Shown here in pieces: positions 35,749 through 48,377 of a stretch of 64,000 nt of DNA. Source of the DNA: Tretioscincus oriximinensis (lineage: Eukaryota; Chordata; Lepidosauria; Squamata; Gymnophthalmidae); assembly GCA_022410635.1 (NCBI GenBank), contig JAJVDF010000027.1:3807058-3871057 (forward strand), read 5' to 3'. The notes under the pieces were generated by a model that ran no database searches, was not told where the DNA came from, and saw only the letters and a program-made list of their open reading frames with translations. The position numbers and the translations under genes were made by a program. The stretch's first letter is position 1. Every line of letters begins with the position of its first letter.

Positions 35749-36455
35749 CTTTTTTTTTTAAAGAACAAATTTTCATTGTTTTAACAACAGAAATAAAAAG
35801 ACATTATGTACAAAACAACAACCAACAACTCATACAGACAAAAAACATATAGATTCCCCACCCTCCTCCTTCTCCCTTGGGCTGGAATCAGTGTTGGCAA
35901 GACCCACTTAAACAATAAATCTAAGCTTTTGTATAAGAGCTATAGTTTCCTTCACTATTATGTTAACATTAGGATTACCTGATACACTTACATCATGTAA
36001 TCGTNTGCATTTTTGAAGCCATGTCTGTTTAATTGGAATGTTTAGCAATCTCAATCTCTTTTCTCTTATTGCATCCTGCAACATTATTTCTGAAATACAC
36101 TCATACCAAAATTGAACCATCCATCTGGTCTTATCCTTCCATCCCCGGGCTACTCCTATATGGGCTGCCCAAATACCGTTTTTTATAATGTTTACCACAT
36201 CTGAATTACAGTTAATTCTATTTTACTCATGATCCAAAATACAGTAGTAGAGAGGATATCCACCCCCGTAATAAATTTAAGTTCTTCTTGAACCATACTT
36301 CTAAATGTGACCAGTTCAGGACAAAGGTAAAGGACATATGTACATGGGTCCCAGGTAAAGAACAGTCATGCCAACAATCTGGTGTCGTTCCCTCCATATG
36401 ACTCCAGATTGTTTTATACCACCTGGTTAACAATTTTTTCTCTACCTCCTTCAGT
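35749..36455 (-). mobile_element. L1-clade LINE 3' end (reverse)
   Basis: On - it encodes LKEVEKKLLTRWYKTIWSHM, CWHDCSLPGTHVHMSF (Cys/His motif) and GVARGWKDKTRWMVQFWYEC, with a poly(A) seen as T at 35750. Exact 14-bp duplications TGCCTTCCAGTTTT flank it at 35735-35748 and 36456-36469. The reading frame changes between the two open segments, so it is inactive. Confidence 0.93.
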
Positions 36456-37371
36456 TGCCTTCCAGTTTTCATATGGAAAAATATCAATGTGTTTTTTTCC
36501 ATTTGTATACTAGTCCACAGGCATGCATACACATACATTCTAGGCACTATAAAGACACTAAACACTTTAATCTAAGGTGAGGACAAATTCTTTGATTTTG
36601 ACATACCTTACATCTGAATAAAACAGGATTGTTGATGACAGAAAGAGCTGGTGCAATTGTCTCACAAAGACATGCAGAATTCCTTTTAATCTGGAGAAAA
36701 GCCCATTGCGAGTCCATCTTCATCTACCTGTAAAAGTCCATGTTCCTTCAATGAGAAGCTGACACATTGAACAGAAAACTGTATTCTAATCCCACTGCAC
36801 ATCCAGGAAATTCTCAACACATTTTCATTCCCATCCGNCGGTAATTTTGAGCTCCAAAAGCAAACACAGAGCACATAATTTGCCTGAAATCATACCAGAA
36901 TTCTCACCTGCTTTCACCTGCTCCAGTTGGCGTAGCGAGATTTTTTTTAACATGGAGATAAAGAAGTCTGCTATGACATCAACATAGAAGTACTAGCTAG
37001 AAAATCCACAGAAAAGGAAGGTTGTAGCAAATGCATTACTGAAGCTGCATGAGAACATGAGGCAGATCCTTTCTGATGTAAGTACCATAGTGTAAAACAT
37101 TTCTCTACCCAATGGGGCCTTAATTTCTGAAGGATTGGACTAAATAGGAAAGAAATCCCCCTGATTTAGTCCACTTCTTCAGAACTCAAAATGGATTAAA
37201 ACTATATATGTGGCTTTGCCTTCAGTGTTCCATTTTTCAGGAGCCAATCAACATCAATGACCAGATCCTATCTGCCCACAAGTGCAGTTTTCCAATACAT
37301 TTTATTATATCTAATTAATAAATAAGTTGCATGAGTACAAAACAAATCTTTGAATTGGGGAGAAGGGAAAG

Positions 37372-37374
<3 letters not shown>

Positions 37375-37468
<94 letters not shown>

Positions 37469-37541
37469 GTTGTAGTAGTGATAGTGATAGTGATAGTGAT
37501 AGTGATAGTGCTATTATTAATGTTAATGTTAATGTTAATGT

Positions 37542-37576
<35 letters not shown>

Positions 37577-37580
37577 GCAG
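37375..37580 (+). repeat. Compound (ATT)n, (TAGTGA)n, (TTAATG)n, (ATAATG)n microsatellite
   Basis: About 30 ATT units, then six TAGTGA-type, four TTAATG, three ATAATG and several ATA units, ending in AGCAGCAGGAGC. The Ile-rich ORFs on both strands come from this array. Confidence 0.95.
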
Positions 37581-37774
37581 CAGGAGCAGCAGCAGCATGA
37601 TCATGAGCACATTCATGATCCTGTAACATAAATTCAGTTCAGATAATGATCTTATAGACTGCCCATACTGATATAAGGAGTGTAATTTATTAGGGAATAA
37701 ATTCCATTGAGAGTAGCAGGACTTAATTTCACACAAACATGTACACGATTGTGCTATAAAACCTCTTTATTAGA

Positions 37775-38165
37775 TTCGTGGAAGATAGCTCAATCACTTA
37801 GGAAACCGCCTCTCATCTGGGAGATCGGGTTTCAAAGCCCTGTGTCAGACGTGGGGAGGGGTNAGCACCTTCCACTAGCCTGTAGCTCTAGCCAACCCAG
37901 CTATTTGAAAGCAAGAATTGCAAGAAATTGCAACTGACTGCAAGTAGATACATGGGAACCACCACAGCCTGATGGGGAAGATAGAATGTCAGCCTTCGGG
38001 AAAAATACCCTTGTAAGCCGCTTTGAGTCCCTTTGAAAGGTGAGAAAAGTGGGGTATAAGAACCTTCTTCTCCTCCTTCTCCTCCTTCTCCTCCTNCTCC
38101 TNCTCCTNCTTCTTCTCCTCCTTCTCCTCCCTCTTCTTCTCCTTCTCCTTCTTCTTTTTCTTCAG
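37775..38165 (+). mobile_element. tRNA-derived SINE, family B, with long TTC/TCC tail
   Basis: The tRNA-like head includes ATAGCTCAATCACTTAGGAA and GATCGGGTTTCAAAGCCC. The body has TAGCCAACCCAGCTATT, and the tail TGTAAGCCGCTTTGAGTCCC is followed by GGGGTATAAGAACC. It runs into an expanded CTT/CTCCTT tract with several N bases. Related copies are at 55319 and 56833 (-). Confidence 0.85.
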
Positions 38166-39680
38166 TGCTTCTTGGTGAACATTACATCCAGAACGTTCTC
38201 TATTTCTGCAAATGGTGCCCAGAGCTTTTACAAGTAGCTGCTTGTTTCTCAAACAAATGATTATTTGACCAAGAACCACCTCTTACTAGCTCTTTAACAG
38301 ATTCCCTATTCAGGTACAAATACAGAAGGAATTCTGTCATAAATTAATCATTATTAGTTTGCCTGTTCTCCTCACATATGGTTGATAACATAATTTGTTC
38401 TTGGAAGTAGACCTACATTAATTGCATTTATCATAAGTCATATACTATGTAGCCTGATGGACTCTGAGGGCAAGATGAAGAGAGGCATTTAGATTACAAA
38501 AATAGAGCCTTTATTGAAGAACCATGTGATTCTTCTCTGAAAAGCAACTACCCAGCCTATGTCGGGTTTTTCATCAACCCATCTAAAGGAATCCATCTTT
38601 TTTCTGAAATACACTTTGAATTCCTCCTAATGATGTACTCCATCACATTATCTAAAATGTGGGCCTCATTGAAAGTNAAAAATAAGACAGTCTGAGGGGT
38701 GGGTTTTTCAACAATAATCATAGTAGTAGGAGACATGGCACTCATAAAACCAACACCTTTTACTCTTCACAGCTGTGTTCAAACATAACAGAAGGAACCT
38801 CATCAAGACAGTGTGTTCCCAAGCCTTATTCACCTTTTCTTCCACAGAATGGTTATAATAGGCTAGAGAAGCAAGCTGCTGTGTGTGAACAATTCTATTG
38901 TGAAGGTGCAATGTTTCAAGTAACACAATATTAATAGGATAGACTCCAACTTCATAGTACTCCAACCAATATTGTTTCCTACAGCAACAGCACAGCTCAG
39001 TCTCTGGATTATGATGTCAATGTTTATTGATAAAAGATTACTCAGGAAATAGCACCAGCAGTCACATGCATTCAGTCAACACTTTTGCACCAAACTGGTT
39101 CACACATCAAACATCCATTTTTTTCTCAGTGAGACCTTGGAGTAAGCTTGAAACAGAACAAGTTCCATTTATGCCATCACAGGTAAACACAGGAAATACA
39201 GCGTTGGTAAATATGGAAATATGCATGGGCTGTTATTAAAGAGTTTCAAAAATGTCAACACATTGGCCAAACTGTCACTACATGCCTATTTCCAAGTGGA
39301 GACAGGTCCATGTGTAGAGGCACCTCAGGGGAAAAATGCTCTTGTCTACATTCCTAAGTGAACAAGCACCATTTTACTGCATTTCATGCAGGACAAGAAG
39401 AATTCTTTCTGCACTAGAGGTGTCACACAAACAATCACATTGAAATATGTCCCATACAAATAGTTCACAGGCACCTATTACCAATGAAAATGGAGAGATG
39501 ACCTGTGGTTCTTTCAAGTGCTTTAGAAGGATCTACTTCAAATAATCTATCAAGGTTTACTCTCTTATGCTTTTCCTTTGCTAAGATCCTCACAATTCAG
39601 TAGTGGCTATTTTATTCATAGCTGAAAAGAGAACATTTAGTGAACTTCTACTGCTAGATTACTTGAATCTAGTCTTAACG

Positions 39681-39725
39681 AATGTGGAACTAAAGAAGAG
39701 TGGACCTCTTCTTTAGTTCCACATT
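39681..39725. repeat. Perfect 20-bp hairpin with 5-nt loop
   Basis: AATGTGGAACTAAAGAAGAG (39681-39700), loop TGGAC, then the exact inverse (39706-39725). Pairing stops abruptly on both sides. Confidence 0.85.
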
Positions 39726-40224
39726 TTTCATAGAATTCTGTTCTTTTTACTGTTTCAGCTTTAAACTGTTAATACACTTACCTGGCTTGATCTATTTTAG
39801 TGAATCTGAATTAACTCAATCCAGACTTGTTGCAGTAACGCATATCTTAATGAAACATGTTGAACTACTTAAGAAGTGTGACAACGTATGTCAGGAATCA
39901 GAGGTGACATTGTTAATTCAGATGACATGACAACAACCTTTGACAATACGAATCTCTGTTTTATCATTCAGCCACTTCCTTATTACCAAACTCAGGTAGG
40001 GCCACAACTGTCTGCTGGGTCAAATGCTAGCCAGCTTGCNCAATTTTCCCCCCAAAGCTAACAGTATTTGCCAGCAGAAATAATGTGAAAGATCTGAAGA
40101 AAATCCAAAGATGTTGCAAACATAAGTNTGTCTTGGGTTTCAAGTGATGCATATAGACACTATCATGAACATATAAATTCTGCATATGCTCCGCTTTTTA
40201 TCCCGGATTAAGCAGCACTAGATC

Positions 40225-40563
40225 CAGGGCTTTTTTTGTGACGGAACGCACCGGAATGCAGTTCCGGCACCTTTTATTTAGGCGGGGGGATGCGGGGAGG
40301 GCGCAGGGGGCACGGAGGGTGCGGGGGAGGTGAGGGGGGGCGCGGGGGGCACGGGGGGGCGGGAATGAGCGGCGGCGGCGGCGGCCGCCTCCGCTCCCCC
40401 GTCCCCCCGCCTAAATAAAAGGTGCCGGTACTGCTGCGTTGGCCGCCGGTGAGGGGGCGTGCCCCCCCATCGCCCCCCCGCTCGCCCCCCCGCTCGCCCC
40501 CCCCCGCTCCCCGCCGCCGCCGGTGTTAGTTCCGGCACCTTTTGTGCTGGAAAAAAAGCACTG
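40225..40563. mobile_element. GC-rich hAT-like MITE (339 bp)
   Basis: The ends are CAGGGCTTTTTTTGTG and GCTGGAAAAAAAGCACTG. The duplication ACTAGATC is a perfect 8 bp (40217-40224 and 40564-40571). The interior is a second inverted repeat (GGCACCTTTTATTTAGGCGG with its inverse near 40405) around extremely G/C-rich sequence, so the block imitates a CpG island. The ORF over it is an artefact. Confidence 0.9.
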
Positions 40564-42740
40564 ACTAGATCTAAATTATTATGTGTATTAGGACTGTCAT
40601 AGTCTATACTGGCATGTGAATGGCCAAGCTCTGTCCCAAGACAGATTAAGGCTCCACGTAGGCGAGGCCTGAGGTTCCTAAACTGGATTAGTAAAGTTAT
40701 GCATAAAATATCTTTGTCATATTTTGCGGGAGGGTTGTTACTACTGAAAACAACTGCCACAGCTCAGTATTAAGCAACTTTAGAACTTGTTGANTGAATT
40801 TTCATTGACAATTTGCTAAAAAGAGAATTCCCTCAAATCTCTTCAACTGTTTATGTTCTTTTGGCTGACATGTCACTGGTGAAAGTCAGATCAGTTATCT
40901 CAAAGCTTTTCNGCAAAACAGATAATGATCTTTATAGTCAGCAGAACAAATGCTTTCCAGATTTGTGCATGTCGGGAATGGAGAGGTGTCTTTTGCATAA
41001 TCAGCAAAACGAACCATCATTGTTTTGACTCCGTGACCCTTCATATCTGANTAAGGATAGGTTCACAACATTGTCTCAGACAACTAGAGAATATTCCTAT
41101 GAAGAAAACACAATAAGCAAGGGGACAAAAAGACTGTTCTTTGCTACCAAAGAGGGTGAACAGTTGATGCAGTCCCACTATCTTGAGGTGCCCTTTCAGG
41201 TGTCTCAAGGAAAATCCATCTTGGTTGTATACATGAAGAACATAAGCACAAGACCATTCTGACTGCAGCTGTATCCATATAATGCTTGTTTATTCCAGGA
41301 ATTGTTAAACATCCGGGTAGTTGGTTTACTATGTTTTAATTCATCTCATTTGTATCCTTACAGCATAATCCGAATGTTGTCATTCTGTCAACTCCTGATA
41401 AGCAAAATTTTCCACATGAGACCACATTCTCCTGTGTGCCTCACCAGCCCCATTACCATTGGACCAAATTAAATTGAACTTCTATATTTGGACATCAACC
41501 TCAGAATGTTGATGCCTTTGATGGGCATTCAAATCCTTTGGCAGGCAAACCATTGAGGGTGGCCAATCTGGGTTCCCATCAAAGATATACTGGCAGACTA
41601 ATGGAGATGTGGCCATTGTTTCTGAGATGCCCAGAAGATAATCTATTTCATAGCTGTGTTTCAGTGTTGGCTCACAGGGCCTTCCATGAANGGAATGAGA
41701 GGAAAGCAAATAAACTTAAGTGGAAACCTTACTTATTACTCTACCTGAAGTGGCTCTTTGACATGTTTTATTAGTGGGGAAGGCCTGATCAAGCAATCAC
41801 TTCTTGCAGGGTTTTCATCTTCATCCTGCAGATCACACATTTGTCATTTTTTATTGTTGTGTTGTTCTCCTTGGCCTAAAACTGTTTGCGAAGTCACAGT
41901 TCCTAAGTATGAGAAACAAAGTGGATCAAATAAATGTTTGCACTGTTCTGCAAGGTAGGAATTCTAGCTTTCTCACTAGGCTTGAGCTATTGTGTATTTA
42001 TGCACTGAATTATTCATACATTTAGTGACAGTAGGCATTTGCATTATTGTTTGTAAAATGAAAACAGTTCGAGTAAGTCTTCATGATGTTGCATGGTTTC
42101 AAACTGAGTAAAAAGGGTCCTCAAGGCTACAGAAGCTTTGATCAGAAATACTTAATAAAATCTCTCTGGATGTTTTTTTTTTTTTGTCTGTATTGGCCTT
42201 ACCCTGTCTTGAAGGCAATATGTTATTTTAATTAAATTGGATAGGAAGCAAAAATATCTTATTACATATTTATGTTACGTTATATCATGGTATGTGTGAT
42301 GGTCTGTGCAAATGAACAAATAAAAATATTTTTAATAAGAATTGGATGGGAAAGCAGTGTAATTCTTGAGGTGGGAAATGTAGCCAATCATTACATAGGA
42401 AAAGCTGNTACGTGCAATCAATATATTCCAAAAGCTAGATAGATGAGAATCTAGTCAGTGGATGACATAGTGCTGGGAACTGCACAAGAACCCCTGAAAC
42501 ACTCATCACTCGAACAGGGATTTTTACTGGGATTTTTCTGGTTACCAGAGCCGGGCCCAGAAGTGACATCACAAATGATGTCATTTCTAGTCTCTGCTTC
42601 CAAGAATGGTGCCTGGTATGAGGTAAGTCCCAGACTCGCCCTGGAATCCCTCACACCCTTTGCCTGCAAACAAAATCCCAGATGTCTGAGATTTTCGAGC
42701 TCCTGTATAAGATTTCCTACCCAGAAAANTCCCAGAACTT

Positions 42741-44695
42741 CCTCTTTCCTCGCTTCCGTTCATAAAGTCAGAATTAGATCAGTTTCAGTTGCATGCGGGT
42801 CTCGAAGTTAATTATAGGAAAACTGAAATGCTCTCTCTCAATATTCCTCCTAACGTTCAAAATGCTATTAAAACTCAATTTGACATTTCACTCAGACATA
42901 AAACTCTGAAATACCTTGGAGTCTGGCTCCCCAAAAACCTGAATAAAGCGATTTCAATTAATTACTCTCCTGTTTGGCGCAAAGCTAGCCAGCTCGTTTC
43001 CAAATGGAAAAACAAGAAATACTTCTCACCAGCAGGACCTTTGGCCGCCATCAAAATGAAAATACTTCCTATGCTTTCCTACCTTTTTCGCACTCTCCCC
43101 CTTATCNTCCCCCTCTCAACGAGGAAAACCTGGGAAAAGTCCCTAGACAAGCTTATCTTTTCAGGGAAAAGACCCCGCATTTCTAAATCTATACTCCAGA
43201 AACTCCCCTCACAAGGAGGCTGGGACCATACATCTCTTTCACTTCTGTTTGATGCCTGGCAGCTCTCTCACTTGTTATCTGTTCTCTCTCCTCCATCCTC
43301 TCTCTCTCCCTGGGCTGCCATCGAGTTAGATGAAATCTCTGATATGTCTTATCCGTTTTCTCCCTTGTCTAGAAAATTAACTGGCAATGATCTTACTACC
43401 AATCCCATGATTTCTTGTACCTTGCGGACTTGGAAACGTTGGCAGATGCTATTAGCTCCTTCTCCGTTATCTCCTCTCAGTTTCCTGAGAGATTCTCCTA
43501 ACAGCATTACTACCTCCTCTTGGACTAGATTGAAGAATGCTGGGTTCTGGACTGTCAGAGATTTCTTCTCTTCTAAATTTCAAGATCTATCCAATAGTTC
43601 TATAGCTTCACTCATGGGTCTTTCACCCTCCAACTGGTTACCCCCTCTCGCTCTTCGCAGTCTCCTCCGGAAGTTACGCTCTAGAGGTTTGGGTCTGAGG
43701 AAACTTACCCCTTTTGAGTCTCTTCTTGACACCCACCCTCTAACTACTAAAGGACTTTCTACCAGACTTTATGAACTCTTATTAAATGTATCTCCAGCTA
43801 CCTCTAACTTTAAAAGCTTTTGGACACAAGAATGTGGCATCGCTCTGGATGAAANTGATTGGCAGCAAGTGTTCCAAACTTTATTCAGGGCCCATGTTTC
43901 CCAAGCAGATAGGGACCTCTCTTTCAAAGTGGTATACAAATGGTATGTTACCCCCGTTCGTCTACATATATGTGATCATTCCCGTAGCCCCAGGTGCTGG
44001 AATGGCTGTGGTGCACTCGGCAGCTATATACATATGTGGTGGGAGTGTCCCGTTATTGCTTCCTTCTGGTCGATTGAGAAAGTGTTCAAACGCAATCTTG
44101 TCCTGACTCCTGCATTGATTTTTCTTTTCCATCACAAGAACCTCTCTTTTTCTGTGAAACAGCGTAACTTATTGTTTACATTGATCACGGCAGCGAAGTT
44201 TGAAATAGCGAGAAACTGGAAATATCCTCGTCAGCTTTCTTTGAACAATTGGATTGACAGACTCTGGACTTCGGCAGTGATGGAACTGGTACATGCCCAA
44301 AAACGGTGCCTCTCAGGAAACCCTGACTATCAACCTTTCATAGACAAATGGTCCCCACTGTTGATAGACCCTGCTTTACTTCATGGAACTGACCCACTTA
44401 AACTGATTTTACGCCAAAAAATGTTTCAGGGTCCTCCCTTCTCCCTGATATCTCCGCCACAAACCACAGGCCCTCCTTCATGAGCTAAACCTTTTACCAG
44501 CACAACTGATTGTATTTTAACCTTCGCCTTGCTCCAGTTATTGTTATTGTTCTAAAGTTCACTGTTATCATTATTAGTATTCTCTACGTTGATTGTTCTC
44601 TGGGTGCCTATATGTACATACTCGTTGTTATATGAACAAATAATTGTAAGACTCAATTTTTCCTTCAATAAAGCTTTATAAAAAATAAAAAAATA
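42741..44695 (+). mobile_element. L1-clade LINE with long intact ORF2 C-terminal frame
   Basis: A frame open from 42741 to the TGA at 44481-44483, about 580 codons. It starts just after where the YADD box would be (SSLPFIKSELDQF), then GLEVNYRKTEMLSLNIPP, LKYLGVWLPKNLNKAIS, KVVYKWYVTPVRLH and CWNGCGALGSYIHMWWECP. Only three N bases interrupt it. The 3' UTR ends in AATAAAGC and AAATAAAAAAATAAAA. The target duplication is TCCCAGAACTT (42730-42740 and 44701-44711), longer if flanking A bases are counted. The intact frame suggests a relatively young insertion. It is 5'-truncated, lacking endonuclease and the RT catalytic core. Confidence 0.94.
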
Positions 44696-45323
44696 AAAAC
44701 TCCCAGAACTTGGGTGACACCCATTGTCAGGGAAGTCATTGCCAAATTTGGAGATGAACAGATGCACAAGTGCTGGAAAATGAAGGCGGCTTTTAGGTGA
44801 TTGTTCTGGTAACTATTTTAATATATTGGCACCTACTAAAGGAATGCTTTTNAAAAAGTGGCTATTGAAAAATATTTTGTCTGATTGCATCCTCCAACTA
44901 AAAAGATTAAAATTTTCATCTGAAATATCCTTTTCCTTGTTACACTGTTAATTTAACATGGCCTGAATTTCTTGAGTGACTAGCAACAATTATGACCTTT
45001 CTATCTGAGCCTACGTTTCAGCTACTGAAAGACTGGTATTAGATCCACTCTCAGTAGTAATTTCTTTAAGCAAAATATACTGAAAATGGCTAGTTCTTGC
45101 AATCCCTTTTCATTAAATCGAAAGGTCAGGACTAAGATGCTAAAATAATATGATTCTCAGCCTGGAGTGTTGCAAGTTTAGATTCAAAGGAACTTCAGAG
45201 CAGGGTGATTTACTATACTTGTTAGTTTCAGAAAGGATTCTTTGATTTACACATATTTGATTTACATCTTTGAAGATGTTTTGTTTGTAACCAATACAAA
45301 CTGGACAGGATATGAACCCTTNC

Positions 45324-45492
45324 TAGGATTGCCATTTTAAAAAACCAGGATAAAAGAGCTGCAGCTTTAAAGTACGTAAAAGAGGACATTTTAACAGGTG
45401 CAGCTTAAAATGCCTTACATCTGCTGAAATGTCCTCTTTTCCATAGCCATTAAAGCTGCAGGTCTTTTGTCCTGATTTTTGTGGAAACTTTG
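45324..45492. mobile_element. Possible foldback element related in ends to the 27472 element
   Basis: The left end TAGGATTGCCATTTT resembles TAGGGTTGCCATATTTT at 27472. Internal arms AGCTGCAGCTTTAA / TTAAAGCTGCAG and AGAGGACATTT / AAATGTCCTCTT form a hairpin. The right boundary and target duplication were not resolved. Confidence 0.5.
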
Positions 45493-46010
45493 ATTCTGCA
45501 TTTTTCTTTTTTGCCACCTTCAGTGAGCAGCAGTAAGGTTTTTTATTTCTTTCAGAATAAATCTATATCTAGCAATAGTTAAACAATATTGGCAATATTT
45601 GCGTGTATGTCAGAATATAGATATAAGACTGGCATGTATGCATTTTTGAAAGAAATGGTGTGAGAGCATTCTTTACAAACTTGGTGCAGAAATGGAAAGA
45701 GATTTAGAAATAATTAGAACAACAATTAAAAATAAGTTTACGTTTTGAGGAAGCAATCAGAATGGACTTTTAAATATTTCAATAGTCATTATTTTTTATT
45801 ATTTGTATATATTCTCTATCTCTTGTATTTTTCTCCTTTGGATTTATTGTCTTTTGTGTCTTTTAATGTTTTGTGGAAATTTTGAAAAANATGTGTAGGG
45901 TTCAGTTTTTTTGTAAGTCTTAAACAAGACCTCCACGTATAAAAGGAGCCACCTCCTGGACAGTTAACCCATGTCATTCTTGTGATACACAAAATAACGA
46001 CCATAATAAA

Positions 46011-46970
46011 GGCTACATTCACACAGCTATTTTATCCCTCAATTGTAGCAACATGAGGAAGGTTGGGGCACACGTGTTAAGCATGTTTCAGCAGTCCTCC
46101 CACAATAAACGCCATTTATCCCAGAATAAATTATTGCTGGGATCATCAGGGATCATTGCGGAGAACCTCNGAAATCTCGCAGCCAACCTCCANCATCTTG
46201 TAACCAACCCCCTTCCTCTCCCATGTGAACATTATTAGTGCGAGAGATAACAGGAGGAAGCTCCGCCTCCTTCCTTTGGCAGGGAAATCTGCCCGCCTTT
46301 TTCTAAGCCCAGGCTGCCCTCCGCCTGCTTTCAGGGGCTGCTGCCTGGAGATCGACTATGCAAATCGATGAGCAGGATGTCGTCGCAGTCATATGGTTCG
46401 GCTGAGGTGAGGAGGAGGAGTTGGGGAGGTTGACAGGATGTCTGTCAATGTTCCCCTTTGTCTCGCTGAGCTGATCTTCAGGCAGGAGCCCCTGAAAGCA
46501 GGCAGAGGGCAGCTTTAGGAAAAGGCTTCTCATGACATGCAGCCGGATCCAGTGTTGCTTCGGCTGTGCCCTCCTTCCAGCCAGCTCTCCGCCTGCTTTA
46601 GGGGGCTGCTGCCTGGAGATCAGCTCGGCGAAACGAAGGAGAACATTGACATATGTCCCGTCAACCTCCCCACCTCCTCCTCCTCACATCAGCTGAGCCA
46701 TTTGACAGCGATGACGTCCTGCTCATTGCTTTGCAGAGCTGATCTCCAAGCAGCAGCCCCCAAAAGCAGGCGGAGGGCTGGCTGGAAGGAGGGCACAGCC
46801 AAAGCAACACAGTGGAGCCAGCTGCGTATCACGAAAATTGAAGTATACGTGTCCACAGACACATCGTTGTATATTCTGCAATATTGCTTCATGGTGTGAA
46901 CAGTCACGCCATTGCTATATTCTGGAATATAGCTTTATTCCGATTTTTAGCTCGTCTTGTGAATGCAACC
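46011..46970. mobile_element. Long foldback TIR element (960 bp) with two internal palindromes
   Basis: The ends GGCTACATTCACACAGC and GTCTTGTGAATGCAACC are imperfect inverses. Inside, 46305-46512 and 46565-46803 are each palindromic. In the first, GCCTGCTTTCAGGGGCTGCT pairs with AGCCCCTGAAAGCAGGC. In the second, GGCTGTGCCCTCCTTCCAGC pairs with GCTGGAAGGAGGGCACAGCC. The two palindromes share their arm sequence. No target duplication found. Confidence 0.65.
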
Positions 46971-48377
46971 ACAGTCATTTTTTCTTACAGTGAAATTGAA
47001 ACTGATAGACAAGCTTCTTTGTTGAAAGTGCGGTTATACTGGTTTTGCAATTGAAACTTCCTCTTTTCCTGCTAATGAAATTATTGTTAACAACAATGTT
47101 AACCCCCAAAAGGAAATGGCTTGTTATTCTTATTTTTGCAATTTCTAATTGCATTCTCTAAGAGGAAAAATGTAAGCATTTCTTGCAATCTTCTCATTAA
47201 AACTTCCTGCCTTTTAATACACTAATTAGTCAATTCAAAATTATGTGAAATCATAGAAATTATAATTACTTAGAGCAGCAAATAATGAAACTGCTGTATC
47301 TCAAAGTGGGATGGAAGCCCTCAGAACACTGTAGGTTGGGCTATGGAGATCCAACATACCTTCAAAATGATTTGAAAGAGGCTTAGGGATGGTATCATGT
47401 GGACTTCAAGTAAGTTTCCATGATGGGCTGATCTTGCTCCAGCTGCAGAACTGGCAAGCACCATCATGTTGAGGGTGATCCAGCTCAATCCAGCTTTGGA
47501 GTCAGGAAAGGAAAGCTAAGGTGTTTTATCAGACATCTGGCTAATTCAGAGAACCTGGAGAAATGGTACCAGATTCATCACTGGTGACAGATCAGCTTTT
47601 TTTTACAACCTAAAGGGACAGACACCTTGTAAAGTAGGTGAAGCTGAGACAACTCCAAAGAACTGTGGCTACACTCAAGGTCACTCAGCCTGTTGCATAC
47701 AGGAATACAAACTGGAAGACTGCTAGATAAGAGTCCAATATTCCATTTATTCCATTTTGTATGGATTCTGCCTTTGACCAAAACATTAGTACTGCAAGAC
47801 AACAGCAAAGCACTCGAAGTGCCTCTTTTGATACAGATGGAGCAGATAGATAGAGCCATATGTTCATCGACAGATGCCAAAATACTCTCCTGGTAACTAC
47901 CAGTGACTTCATAAAGGGGGTTAAAAGGAATTATTCTACACTCATCTTCACCAGTCTGTCTACCTCTTTCCCGTTAGATGCCCAAGTAAACAACATCCTG
48001 CTCCATTCAGATCCAGTCTGCATGTGGATACACCATTGTTCACACGCGACCAGAAGATCACTCTGCCTGAGGAACTCAAGTGCCCTTCAGTTCATTGCTG
48101 AATTCTGTGGGAATTCTGCAAGGAGAGTAGGTGGAGAGAGGGAAGTTTGGAGAGGGCTTTAGACCTGAAGCAGTCATCGAGACTCTACAGCGGCTGCTTT
48201 GGGGTTCTCCCTTCCCCTTTTCAGTCAGCGAGAAGGGGGAGAAGGGGGTAACACTGGGGGTTGGGTGTGTGGAGAAGGGGAGGGAATGGGGAGAGGGGGG
48301 TCATGAGACTGATGGGCGGCCAGGAAAGGGTGGGTGGACCAGGGGAAGGGAGGCGGGTGGGAGTAATCCTGATCCCT

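Noticed and set aside
37315..37736. Poly-Ile/poly-Leu ORFs on both strands
   Set aside because: Pure translation of the ATT/TAGTGA microsatellite.
40278..40760. 160-codon ORF on -, Ala/Pro/Gly-rich
   Set aside because: It spans the GC-rich interior of the hAT-like MITE at 40225-40563. Composition alone keeps it open and it resembles no protein.
46303..46899. ORFs of 76-120 codons with similar sequence on opposite strands
   Set aside because: The similarity arises because both strands of the palindromic element at 46305-46803 encode the same arm; not genes.
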